DNA of 64,000 nt from positions 1 through 64,000 of the forward strand of contig NZ_JNIF01000003.1 in the NCBI RefSeq assembly GCF_000702445.1. Direction: 5' to 3'. Below, piece after piece: positions 45,623-54,731 of this stretch. This DNA comes from Bryobacter aggregatus MPL3 (lineage in GTDB: Bacteria > Acidobacteriota > Terriglobia > Bryobacterales > Bryobacteraceae). The first letter of the stretch is position 1, and each line of letters opens with the position of its first letter. A model generated the notes under the pieces. The model searched no databases and was not told the origin of the DNA. It was given only the letters and a program-made list of their open reading frames with translations. The position numbers were made by a program, and so were the translations under genes.

Positions 45623-46134
45623 AATGGCTCCTCCTGATCACCTTCGTCGCAACAGTAAACGGTCAGGATTTGGGCGCGGCCATCGCCGCCGCGCCCCCGG
45701 AAACATGGGTCGGCTATGAGGTTCCCATGCAGTCTGGTCGTGGAACCATTTGCAGCAACTGGAATGGTAACAACAGCAGCATCCACACCTACCAATCCAA
45801 GCTGATGCTCGACGGCCCGCGTACGATGAAGATCCTCTTCAACGGCAGCAAGATGCTGCTCGCCAGTGAAGATTGCGTGATTGACACCGGCTCGCAGAAA
45901 CTCATCATGCTCCCCAACATCAGCCCTGCCGCCAGCATTCACTATCTCGCCAAGCGCGAAGACGACAGCGGTATCCACGCCATCTCACTCCACAAAGACC
46001 CGCTCGCCGTCCCCACCCTGATTGCGATGATTCGCGACAGCAAGAATGCAAAACGCCAGAAGAAAGCAATGTTCTGGCTCGCGCGCTCGACAGACCCCAA
46101 GGCCGAAGAGTTCATCCTCAGCGTCCTCCGCTAA
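45619..46134 (+). CDS. Exported HEAT-like protein
   Basis: A 171-aa protein with a short signal peptide (WLLLITFVATVNG). A Cys-containing beta-rich middle follows, then two C-terminal HEAT-like helices (DPLAVPTLIAMIRDSKNAKRQ and KKAMFWLARSTDPKAEE) like those of the preceding protein. It overlaps the upstream gene by four bases, and its stop overlaps the convergent large gene by 17 bases. Confidence 0.7.
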   Translation: MKWLLLITFVATVNGQDLGAAIAAAPPETWVGYEVPMQSGRGTICSNWNGNNSSIHTYQSKLMLDGPRTMKILFNGSKMLLASEDCVIDTGSQKLIMLPNISPAASIHYLAKREDDSGIHAISLHKDPLAVPTLIAMIRDSKNAKRQKKAMFWLARSTDPKAEEFILSVLR

Positions 46135-49100
46135 GAGTGGCAAACTTCTCCGGCTCGCGGCAATCAAGGTTATACAGATTGAAGTGGTCGAAGGCCCAGA
46201 AGTGAATCACTGGAATCCCCATGCCCTTGGCGTCCAGATACTCCTTCTGCCAGGCGCTTCCGCCGCGAAACACAGGGACCAGATAGCGTAAGGAATCCTT
46301 CGGCCACCCAAGTCCAATCGGGAACTCAATCGCCAGACGGCTCAGGTCCAGCGAACGCGACCAGGCTCCAAAGTCCAAGGCCTCCATCTTGAAGCTGTCC
46401 AGGCCACTGCCCGGCTTCATCAGGAACTCGGTAGGCAAGTTCACAAAGTAGTTCAGCGCGCCGCCCAAGTTGTGCACGCCCGCCGGAGTCGGATGATTGA
46501 CGTCATAGGGATACAGCAGCTCAAACCGCGCATTGGAGTGCGCCGCTGATACATGAACCCGCAATGCCGCAATGTGGTCCCGCAAACGATCCCGCAAGAA
46601 GCTCGCATCGGCGCCATCATTTACAGTTGGCAAATCGGTCGGCTTCCGGAACACATGCAGCGGTCGCCCCAAGGTAGCCGCCGCCAACGCCGCCGTCTCC
46701 TCATCGTAAAAGCCCATCCCGCCGTCCGGGTTCTCCGCCGTCTCATTCGTAAAGAACCACCACAGAAACTCTCCAAACTGTAAGTACGGCACCAGCCCTG
46801 CCTCAGCCTGCAAGTCCGCCAACTGCAGATACACCTCCTGTTGGTAGTTGCGCATATTGCTATTGAACGCGCAATGCGTTGAACTCAAACTCGCAAAGCC
46901 CACATCGGTGATCACCTCTTGTCCGTCTGGGTATCTCGCCGCAAATCCGCTCGGTGGATGCACCAGTTCCATCGAGCAGGCCACGACCACATCCCGCGCG
47001 CGCGCCGCCGCTTCCCCGAAAAAGTCCGCATGCCAATCGCGAGCCGCCCGGTTCAGCGGTGGGCTTTGGCTCAGATCGATCTCCCATTTGCCGGGTGTGC
47101 CGCCGGTCAAAGATCCATCGAGACTCACCACGCCAGTTGAGCTGCCTCCCAACTCCAACTCCTTCGTCAACGTGAAAGAGTAGGCAGGCGTGGGAGAGCG
47201 ATTCGTAATCCTCAGCGTCGCCTCGTCCACCTCCGCGTACACACCCACCAGCGTCGTGTTGATGAAAGAAGCAAAGTGTTGCGCGAGAATCTCGTTTGTC
47301 TCATTCGCAAAGACGGTCTTGCCGATCGGGCTCCCGCCAATCCACAGGATGATCTGATCCCCTTCGGCAAAGCTTCCGCTCAAAGTGACGGTTGCCGAGG
47401 GCACCATCGCCCCCACCCGTTGCCGCTGATTCCACCAAAACACGCCAACATACTCATTCATCGGGCCTGCAAAGCCAAGCTGATCGAAGATCCAGTGGAT
47501 GCGCTGTGGCGGCAGTTTGTAGGTGTGGTCGGTCGAATAATCCAGCGCCGGAGAAACATGCGTCCGAACCGGCAGAGGGTCCGGAACATCGGTAGCCACC
47601 GCGGCCTCCAGAAAATCGAAATCAAAAATGGCATGATTCTCGAGCGTGAGGACCACCCGATGCCGCCCTGCCGCGACGCCACTCCGCAATTTTCGCCGTG
47701 TATAAATCGGAGCCTCGGCACTCACGGCAAGATTGTGAGTGGTCGCCTCATCCTCATCGAGACTCGCTCGCACTCTACCCCGATCGTGAAACAAGGTTGT
47801 CCCCAGATACAGATTGTGTGTTGAATTGCAGCTATAGGAAACCTCGACCTGAGCCCCGCACCTCTTCGTCCGCATCGCAAAAGCTCCCGAGTAGAACCCC
47901 TCCACCTGACGCCACTTCCTGGTGTACTTGCACCACGAAGAGTTCTCTTCGACACGCACGGAATCAAGTCCAGCCACCAACAACTGCCGCTTCGCCAAGT
48001 CCCCCGACAGATTCCAGTTCGTATAAGTCGCCTGCCACTCCGTCGCCGGCAGCACAGCCGCTTCCGCCAGCGGCGGTGCATAGGTAAACCACATCTGCCG
48101 GACGCTCCCAATGCCTAACGCCGTAAAGTCCAAACTCACGCGCCAGATTCCATCAGACGACCCGCCGCTGAACTGCCGCAACGCCTCGGTGCGCAGCCGC
48201 GGGTTCTTCGCCACCGAATACATCGAGATCGCATTGCCATCCACGCCCGGCTTTGCGCAACGCACCGTCAACGCCGCCCCGGACACCGTCGCCTCGATCG
48301 GTAGCGCAATCGCGAGCCCCGTCCAATCGACGCTATTGATCTGCCAGGCCAAGTTCGCCGCCACCGCATGCGGTCCAATCCCGTACAGCGTATGCGTCAG
48401 CAGCGAGGCGGAACTCGACACCTCGATCTCCGCCTCATTATCGATCTTCGCCCGCAGGTTCAACTGCCAGGGCGGATCGATGGTCGCCTGCAACTCCGGC
48501 GACGCGTTCACCAGCGCCGCCAGCGCGATCACAATACTGGTGGTCGTATCGCTCAGCGTTTCGGTGTACACGTAATCCGTCGTCCCAATCGTGATCCGGT
48601 GCACGGTGCCTGCTCCCGCGCCCGCAAATGCATAGGCGCACTCCACCTTCGGCACCACATAATCAAAGGCGAAGTTCTGAAACCAGAGCGTCAGGCGATC
48701 GTACTCCTTCAAGCCGTCGTCCACAATCGTGAAAACGGCCGATGCCTTCTCCGGCGTACCCGAAACCAGCGTCGCATGCTCACTCAAGCGCACCCGCCCG
48801 GTCGTATGGTCCTCACGAATGACATCGAGATAAGGCCAATCGATCGTCGCATAGCGGGGAGAATCGAGCGGCCGCAGCCCTTCATACTGCACATCGAACT
48901 GGAGGGTCAGCCCCTCAAAGTCAAAATCCGGCAGATACTTCAGCCGCGGATGTTCGTAGAAGTTGTCCGCATCGTAGAGGATGAGAACCGCAAAGTCAGC
49001 GGCATCGCGAAACACCCCGCTCACGGCAAAGGAGTTGGCCGTGGCATGGTGCATGGCGGCCGCCGCTCCAAAGGAATCAAAGCCCCGCAGGTGCATGGTG

Positions 49101-49135
49101 CGGTTCGGCTGCAGCTTATAGATGGTTTCGGGCAT
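46118..49135 (-). CDS. 1005-aa phage-tail-like protein (tail-sheath/TIM-barrel type)
   Basis: A very large protein with no signal peptide. The N-terminal 170 residues are beta-rich. At least two units resemble repeats of phage tail-sheath and fibre proteins: GTVHRITIGTTDYVYTETLS near 180 with DGNAISMYSVAKNP near 305, and FAEGDQIILWIGGSPIG near 600 with ASFIN. The C-terminal 300 residues look like a TIM barrel (LVPYLQFGEFLWWFF, IPVIHFWAFDHFN). I recall this combination in proteins called non-contractile tail sheath, but the match is from memory. A strong AAGGAAAG site precedes the ATG. Confidence 0.5.
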   Translation of the reverse strand: MPETIYKLQPNRTMHLRGFDSFGAAAAMHHATANSFAVSGVFRDAADFAVLILYDADNFYEHPRLKYLPDFDFEGLTLQFDVQYEGLRPLDSPRYATIDWPYLDVIREDHTTGRVRLSEHATLVSGTPEKASAVFTIVDDGLKEYDRLTLWFQNFAFDYVVPKVECAYAFAGAGAGTVHRITIGTTDYVYTETLSDTTTSIVIALAALVNASPELQATIDPPWQLNLRAKIDNEAEIEVSSSASLLTHTLYGIGPHAVAANLAWQINSVDWTGLAIALPIEATVSGAALTVRCAKPGVDGNAISMYSVAKNPRLRTEALRQFSGGSSDGIWRVSLDFTALGIGSVRQMWFTYAPPLAEAAVLPATEWQATYTNWNLSGDLAKRQLLVAGLDSVRVEENSSWCKYTRKWRQVEGFYSGAFAMRTKRCGAQVEVSYSCNSTHNLYLGTTLFHDRGRVRASLDEDEATTHNLAVSAEAPIYTRRKLRSGVAAGRHRVVLTLENHAIFDFDFLEAAVATDVPDPLPVRTHVSPALDYSTDHTYKLPPQRIHWIFDQLGFAGPMNEYVGVFWWNQRQRVGAMVPSATVTLSGSFAEGDQIILWIGGSPIGKTVFANETNEILAQHFASFINTTLVGVYAEVDEATLRITNRSPTPAYSFTLTKELELGGSSTGVVSLDGSLTGGTPGKWEIDLSQSPPLNRAARDWHADFFGEAAARARDVVVACSMELVHPPSGFAARYPDGQEVITDVGFASLSSTHCAFNSNMRNYQQEVYLQLADLQAEAGLVPYLQFGEFLWWFFTNETAENPDGGMGFYDEETAALAAATLGRPLHVFRKPTDLPTVNDGADASFLRDRLRDHIAALRVHVSAAHSNARFELLYPYDVNHPTPAGVHNLGGALNYFVNLPTEFLMKPGSGLDSFKMEALDFGAWSRSLDLSRLAIEFPIGLGWPKDSLRYLVPVFRGGSAWQKEYLDAKGMGIPVIHFWAFDHFNLYNLDCREPEKFATLSGGR

Positions 49136-49441
49136 GGCGCTTTCCTTGGGTCAACAAAATCTCCGATCCCAAGCTACCCACCCGAAAAGCCGATTCCGCC
49201 CCACTCAAAACGGATCGCCCTGAAAACAAAAGAGAAATAAATCCTAAAAATCAGTGACAGCAATTCAACAAAATACAGTCACAGTATTTTTATTTTTATT
49301 TCTCCCCCATTCTCAGCAACATAGAGGCCACACACCGACAAGAGCACTCGCACAGAAAATAGCTTCAATTCTATGAGCCAGCACCCGTGTCCCACGGAGA
49401 ATGTCCGGCGCTTTTAGTTCAGACGAAACGAAGCCAATCCG
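49136..49441. promoter_or_regulatory. AT-rich divergent intergenic region with hairpin
   Basis: 306 bases between divergent starts. The inverted repeat AAAATAC (49270-49276), seven bases, GTATTTT (49284-49290) is followed by a T/A-rich tract resembling a terminator on the plus strand. A further GTGAC/GTCAC pair (49254-49258, 49278-49282) overlaps it. No gene is present. Promoters for both neighbours should lie here. Confidence 0.45.
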
Positions 49442-49987
49442 TTGAAAAGTACAGCCGACTCGAGAAACCTTGACGATCTGACACCCGAATTTCGATCCAA
49501 AATCGACGCGCTCCTCGCCGCCTGCGAGGCACGGGGCGTCCGGATGCAACCCTTTTTCACGATCCGTTCCCCCTTCATCCAAGCCCAACTCTGGTGCCAA
49601 AGCCGCTCCGCACCGACAATCGCCGCCGAGGCATCGAAACTCCGCGCCGCCGGCGCCCCCTGGCTGGCCAGTCTGTTACAGGCGCCCCCCAAGGCAGGTC
49701 CGCTGCTCACCAATGCGCTCCCGGGCCAGAGCTGGCACCAGTGGGGCGAAGCCGTCGATTGCTATGTCACCGGTTCCCAAAACGAAGCCATTTGGGACGC
49801 GAAGCACCCGGGGTACCGGGTCTATGCCGAAGAGGCGGTGAAACTGGGCCTTGACGCCGGAGCCAACTGGAAAACGATGAAGGACACCGTCCACGTGCAG
49901 CTCCGCCAACAAGCGTCCCCATCTTCTGCCGGAATGTCCTGGGCAGAAATCGAAGCCGCAATGATCAAACGTTTCCGTGAAGATTAG
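49442..49987 (+). CDS. M15-type D-Ala-D-Ala/L-Ala-D-Glu peptidase (endolysin-like)
   Basis: A 181-aa protein from a TTG start. The zinc-site motifs of M15C endolysins are visible: SWHQWGEAVDCY (His and Asp ligands, about 100-110) and DTVHVQL (third His, about 143). The TIRSPFIQAQLW segment fits the family. It would cleave peptide cross-links of peptidoglycan. It has no signal peptide. Pairing with the tail-like protein suggests phage ancestry. Confidence 0.75.
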   Translation: MKSTADSRNLDDLTPEFRSKIDALLAACEARGVRMQPFFTIRSPFIQAQLWCQSRSAPTIAAEASKLRAAGAPWLASLLQAPPKAGPLLTNALPGQSWHQWGEAVDCYVTGSQNEAIWDAKHPGYRVYAEEAVKLGLDAGANWKTMKDTVHVQLRQQASPSSAGMSWAEIEAAMIKRFRED

Positions 49988-51387
49988 TCTTCAAACGCGT
50001 TCACGGTCGTAAAGCAACTGGCGAAAGCATGATCGAGCACTTCCTCGGTCAACACCCAGGGCAGCCGCTCGAACTTGATGTGATCCGCTGCGTGCGTGAT
50101 CACATCTCGCGGGTGGCAGCGCCGCATCTTCTTCCGTCCACTGCGGTAGTACTTCGTCAAGAACTTCCCAATCAGGTTTGGACCAAATGGAATCTCGATC
50201 TTCTTACAGAACTGCTCGAAGATCTCGGCGTATTCCGCCTCGCTCGGGCTCTTCAGGTACATCTTGTACTGGATGCGGCGCAGGAAGGCTTCATCTCCCA
50301 ACTGATCCGGATTCAGATTCGTCGAGAACACCAGGAAGCACTCAAACGGCACGGTGATCTTGCCACCCTGCTGAAAGTTCAAATAGTCGATGCGCCGTTC
50401 CATCGGCACAATCCAGCGGTTCAGCACTTCGGCGGGAGTCACGCGCTGCCGCCCAAAGTCATCGATCAGGTAGATGCCATTGTTCGCTTTGATCTGGAAC
50501 GGGGCATCATAGATTTTGCTGGCCTTGTTGAAACTCAAATCGAGATTCTCCAGCGCCAGTTCGCCTCCGGTGGTGATGAAAGGCCGCTTGGTCCGGAAGT
50601 AGCGCTTGTCATAACTGAAGCTATCGCTCACCGCAGAAGCAAGAATCGACAGGCTATCCGTCGCCTGGTCCAGCGGCTGGTGATACAGCGGATCGTAGAC
50701 CTGGATGATCTGTCCCTGGCATTCGATCGCATAGGGCAGATAGATCGGCGTCGTCTGGATATTGAACAGTGCCTCGGCCAGGAAGGTCTTTCCATTCCCA
50801 GGTTGTCCATAGATGAGGAAGCTCTTGCCGGAGTTGACGGCTGGCCCGATCTGGCTCAGAATGTCATCGCTCACCACCATGTGCCGGTAAGCCAGATTCA
50901 ATGCTTCGCGATTCAGCCAGCCCGGTTCCAGACGCTGCAAGCGAACCAGCTCACAGTATTCATCCAGACTCACCGGAGCCGTGCCCGCGTAGGTATTGAC
51001 CTCAAGATACTGCAGGGCGAGCTTGCGCCCCGCCTCAGAGAGGATAAAGACGCTCGACATGTTGCCCATGCCCATCGAACGCTTGGCCTGGATCAAATGG
51101 TTGCGCTTCAGGGTCTCCATCAGCGACTCGATCACGCTGTACTTGAATCCCAGCGCATTCGAGATGTCCCGCCCCAGCGCCTCGCCCTTGAAATAGAGCT
51201 GCTTCAGAATCAATTGCTCGACGGTGCTCTCAGCGATGCCCGTCTCTTCCATTGTCCCGGGCGGCGTTGGGGTCGGCAGCCCATCGCCACGTTTCTCGGG
51301 CTGAGTTCCAATTGGAATAACAAAGGGCGCAGCTTCTTGACGTTCCTCCGTCCCCAGAAACGCGTAAGACTCCAGTTCTTCACTCAT
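49984..51387 (-). CDS. AAA+ ATPase with winged-helix-like N-terminus
   Basis: A 467-aa protein. Residues 50-150 contain a helix-turn-helix-like region (SVIESLMETLKRNHLIQ). The AAA+ module follows, with Walker A GQPGNGKTF near 200 and Walker B GIYLIDDFGRQ near 305. A sensor region (FLVFSTNLNP) and an Arg-finger-like RRIQYKMYL are also present. It may act in remodelling, or in pilus or secretion assembly. No partner is evident. It converges with the M15 gene, overlapping it by four bases. Confidence 0.75.
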   Translation of the reverse strand: MSEELESYAFLGTEERQEAAPFVIPIGTQPEKRGDGLPTPTPPGTMEETGIAESTVEQLILKQLYFKGEALGRDISNALGFKYSVIESLMETLKRNHLIQAKRSMGMGNMSSVFILSEAGRKLALQYLEVNTYAGTAPVSLDEYCELVRLQRLEPGWLNREALNLAYRHMVVSDDILSQIGPAVNSGKSFLIYGQPGNGKTFLAEALFNIQTTPIYLPYAIECQGQIIQVYDPLYHQPLDQATDSLSILASAVSDSFSYDKRYFRTKRPFITTGGELALENLDLSFNKASKIYDAPFQIKANNGIYLIDDFGRQRVTPAEVLNRWIVPMERRIDYLNFQQGGKITVPFECFLVFSTNLNPDQLGDEAFLRRIQYKMYLKSPSEAEYAEIFEQFCKKIEIPFGPNLIGKFLTKYYRSGRKKMRRCHPRDVITHAADHIKFERLPWVLTEEVLDHAFASCFTTVNAFED

Positions 51388-51928
51388 GCGTAATAGGAGC
51401 TATCGGCAAAAAAATGAAAAAACCTTAGAACTTTCTCACGCTAAAGTAGCCTCATTGGAATGCACCCGTCGTGCAGCCGTTACTCTGGCACTTTCCCGTT
51501 GGACCGATGCGGAAGTGCAGGGCCAATCCGCGCCCAGCGGAATCCTCAATCGCAACGAACTCGAAACCCTGAATCGCTACGCCGCCCTCATCATCCCCGC
51601 CTCCCCGCATAGCGGCGGAGCCGCAGTTGCCGCCTCGCCCTCGCTGCAGCGCACCTGGCGCCGCGGCCTCGCCGCATGGGCTCAATCGAAAGACCACGCG
51701 GCGACACTCCACACCCTGACCGCCAACGAATTCTCCCCCAAGACCCAAGCCGACCAGTTCTTTATCCTCTTCAAGACTGCGCTCGTGAGCGCCTTTTATA
51801 CCTCAGAAGAAGGCATCACCAAGGAGCTCGGATACCAGGGCCTCGCCCACCTCCACCACTTCCCCGCCCCCGATGGACAGCCCTTCGAGACACCCGCCAA
51901 CGACAAACCGCTGTTGAGGTCCCGATGA
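51386..51928 (+). CDS. Gluconate 2-dehydrogenase subunit 3-like protein
   Basis: The protein is 180 residues from the first in-frame ATG, but a TTG at 51455 (LECTRRAAVTL, Tat-like) may be the true start. Pattern residues LNRYAALIIPAS and FILFKTALVSAFYTSEEG are family hallmarks. It is the small subunit that accompanies a GMC dehydrogenase, encoded directly after by an ATGA overlap. It probably mediates export and membrane association. Confidence 0.78.
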   Translation: MRNRSYRQKNEKTLELSHAKVASLECTRRAAVTLALSRWTDAEVQGQSAPSGILNRNELETLNRYAALIIPASPHSGGAAVAASPSLQRTWRRGLAAWAQSKDHAATLHTLTANEFSPKTQADQFFILFKTALVSAFYTSEEGITKELGYQGLAHLHHFPAPDGQPFETPANDKPLLRSR

Positions 51929-53516
51929 AAACCTACGACGTCTGCATCATCGGCTCTGGCGCCTCCGGTGGCATGACGGCGCAGGTCCTCACCGAGGCCG
52001 GTCTCGATTGCGTGATGCTCGAAGCCGGCCCCATGCGGCCCGTCTCGCAATTCCCCATCCATCGCATCCGGCGCTGGAATCTGCCCGGCCGCGGACTCCA
52101 CGGCCACTATTTTCAGGAATGGCTCAGTGAAACCGGCTTCCTCGCCGACGAAAAGAAAGAGCCCTATACGGTTGCAGGTCAAGATCACTTCGCCTTCTGG
52201 CGGGTACGCGCTGTCGGTGGCAAAAGCCTGTTCTGGGTTGGCGTCGCGCCCCGCTTTGGTCCCGAAGAATTCCAACCCCTCGACGACTACAATGCAAAAT
52301 GGCCGGTCCGCTACGAGGAGATCGCGCCGTATATGACCGTGTCGAAGAGAGAATTGGCGTCTCTTCGACCGTCCAGGCAGTTGGGGCCTTCCCCCGGAAC
52401 AAAGGCCTTGCGCCCTTCACGCCCAAGGCCTGCGAAGGCATCGGGCGCGGTCTCAAGGTGATTCCGATCCCCAAAGCGGTCCTCACTGCGGACCACCACG
52501 GGCGTCCCGCCTGCCACTACTGCGGCCCCTGCTGGCAGGGCTGCGATTCCGGCTCAAAGTTTGACTCGCTGCGCGTCTTCGTCCTCGCCGCGCAGAACAC
52601 CGGCCGCCTCCACCTGATCCCCAACGCACGCGTGCGCCATCTTGAAGCGGGCCCCGACGGCCAGCTCAAGACCGTCCACTATTTCGGTACCGAGAAGCGC
52701 GCATGGCAGGAGCTCCGGGCCAAGGCCTTCGTGCTGTGCCCCGGCGCCATCGAGAGCGCGCACATCCTGCTCAACTCGAAGATGGCAAACTCAAGCGGCC
52801 TGGTGGGACGCTATCTCAGCGAACACCTCTATGCCAGCGTCAGCGCCCACCTCCCGCAACTGATGGGCCGCAAGATCGCCAATGAAGACGGCAGCGGCCT
52901 GTATTCCTTCATCCCCGACTGCACCAAGAACTGGCGCGGCACGAAGTTCATCCGCGGCTACCAGATCTTCCCCATGGGCGGCGCCGGTGAGTTCACGCTG
53001 GTCGGCAACCAGATCCCCGGCAATGGCACGGATTGGATGGAAGCCATTCGCAACTATTCCACAGCTGGTGTCAGCCTCATGTTCCAGGGCGAAGTGCTCC
53101 GCTACCGCGACAACCGGATTGAGCTCGATCCCGTCCTCAAAGATGACGCCGGAATTCCGGCTCCGACATACTTCTATGAGTGGCATGGCAACGAGCGCGC
53201 TATGTTCAAAGACATGATCGAAGTCGGCAACGAGATCCTCCACAAGGCAGGCGCCGAAATGCTCCCCAATCGCAATCCCCATGAATACGGCCACTCCATC
53301 CACGACGTCGGCACCGCGCGCATGGGCAAGGACCCACGCAACAGCGTAACCAACCCCTGGAACCAATCGCACGACGTCCCCAATCTGTTCGTCAATGATG
53401 GAGCCCCTTTTGTCACCGCAGGCAATCAGAACCCCACACTCACCATCCTCGCCTTCGCGCTCCGCTCCAGTGAGCGCATGGTCCGCCTGATGCAGAACAA
53501 CACATGGACAGACTGA
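51925..53516 (+). pseudogene. GMC-family dehydrogenase, split by one frameshift
   Basis: An FAD-dependent sugar/alcohol dehydrogenase. The N-terminus IIGSGASGGM binds FAD, and CHYCGPCWQGCDSG follows near 200. The C-terminal half has the family HDVGTARMG and NQNPTLTILA motifs. The frame switches at about 52333, where TATATGAC should read TATTATGAC: APY in one frame is followed by DRVEERIGVSS in the other. Restoring one T gives a full-length protein of about 530 residues. Sequencing error is the simplest explanation. Confidence 0.82.
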
Positions 53517-54319
53517 AACGTCTCTGGCCGGACATCAAGCCCACTCTTCTGTTTTGGACCGAAACCGAAGTCCATGTCTATTCGTTCAGCGTCGCCGCCA
53601 ACGTGCTGCTCAGCTTCTTTCCCTTCCTGGTTGTGGCCACCAGCATCATCCGCTACGCGCTGCACTGGTTCGGCGTCGAGCAAGGCATCTATCTGGCGCT
53701 CCGTGATTATTTCCCTGGCGAAACCGGAGCCTTTATCGTTCGCAACCTGCAAGCTACCATCTACAAGCACGGCCAGGCGCTCAGCATGTTCAGCATGATC
53801 CTGCTGCTCTTCACCGCCAATGGCATCTTCATGCCGCTCGAGGTCGCGCTGAACCGGATCTGGGGCATCTCAAAGAACCGCAGCTTCCTCAAGAATCAGC
53901 TCGTCAGCCAGGGACTCATTCTCGGCTGCGGATTCCTCTGGCTGGCCACCAGCGTCGCGGCTTCGCCCGTGGTCAAAATCGGCTGGCTCAGTGCGATTGT
54001 GTACAAACTCGCCTCCCTCCCGGTGACGATCGGAATCGTCTTCCTCACCTACTGGCTCTTGCCCAACGGAAGAGTGCCGCCCTTGCTGGTCTTCATCGCC
54101 GCCATTTTTGTCGGAGTTTCGATTGAAGCGATGAAACTCCTGAACTGGCTGATCTGGCCCTGGCTCAACGAAAAGATGATGCGGGAATATGCGCCCTTTG
54201 CCCACTCCGTCACCATCATCATCTGGAGTTTCATCTTCAGCATGTTGGTTCTGGGTGGTGCGGATTGGAGTGCGCGCAAGGCGCGTGAAATGAATCTCAC
54301 CGTTTCATCCATTGATTGA
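53504..54319 (+). CDS. YihY/BrkB family inner-membrane protein
   Basis: A 271-aa protein with six hydrophobic segments. Characteristic features are YSFSVAANVLLSFFPFLV near the N-terminus and PLEVALNRIWGISKNRSFLK in the middle. The family is widespread and its function is unsettled (formerly annotated as ribonuclease BN). It starts within the end of the GMC gene. Confidence 0.85.
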   Translation: MDRLKRLWPDIKPTLLFWTETEVHVYSFSVAANVLLSFFPFLVVATSIIRYALHWFGVEQGIYLALRDYFPGETGAFIVRNLQATIYKHGQALSMFSMILLLFTANGIFMPLEVALNRIWGISKNRSFLKNQLVSQGLILGCGFLWLATSVAASPVVKIGWLSAIVYKLASLPVTIGIVFLTYWLLPNGRVPPLLVFIAAIFVGVSIEAMKLLNWLIWPWLNEKMMREYAPFAHSVTIIIWSFIFSMLVLGGADWSARKAREMNLTVSSID

Positions 54320-54340
54320 TATCCTCGAAGCAACAGAATC

Positions 54341-54724
54341 ATGACAAACGTACTGATTCCCAAATGGCAGATGGTCGTGGGCTGGCTCCTGACCGTAATT
54401 CCAGTTCTGATGTTGCTCGTCAGCGCCGCATTGAAGTTTATGGGTGGCACGCAGTTGGAAGAGGGCTTTGCTCACTTGGGCTGGCCGCTTTCGCTTGCAA
54501 TCCCCCTCGGCGTCCTCGAACTGGCGTGTACGGCAGTCTTCCTCACTCCGCGAACCGCAATTCTGGGAGCGGTGCTCCTCACCGGCTATCTCGGTGGCGC
54601 AACGGCCACCCATGTCCGGGTTGGGGACCCCTTCATCGCGCCTGTCATCCTTGGAGCCATGCTCTGGGGAGGACTCTTCTTTCGTAGCCCCCGCATTCGT
54701 GCACTAATTCCCTTGATAGACTAG
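54341..54724 (+). CDS. DoxX-family membrane protein
   Basis: A 127-aa protein with four membrane helices and the LGVLELACTAVFL and GAVLLTGYLGGATATHVR patterns of DoxX-like proteins. These are linked to thiosulfate or redox metabolism in some organisms, but the role is unproven. It lies 22 bases after the YihY gene. Confidence 0.75.
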   Translation: MTNVLIPKWQMVVGWLLTVIPVLMLLVSAALKFMGGTQLEEGFAHLGWPLSLAIPLGVLELACTAVFLTPRTAILGAVLLTGYLGGATATHVRVGDPFIAPVILGAMLWGGLFFRSPRIRALIPLID

Positions 54725-54731
54725 GATCATC

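Noticed and set aside
50029-51393. 454-codon open frame antisense to the AAA+ ATPase
   Set aside because: It is a shadow of a gene with clear Walker motifs, and its own composition is His/Leu/Gln biased.
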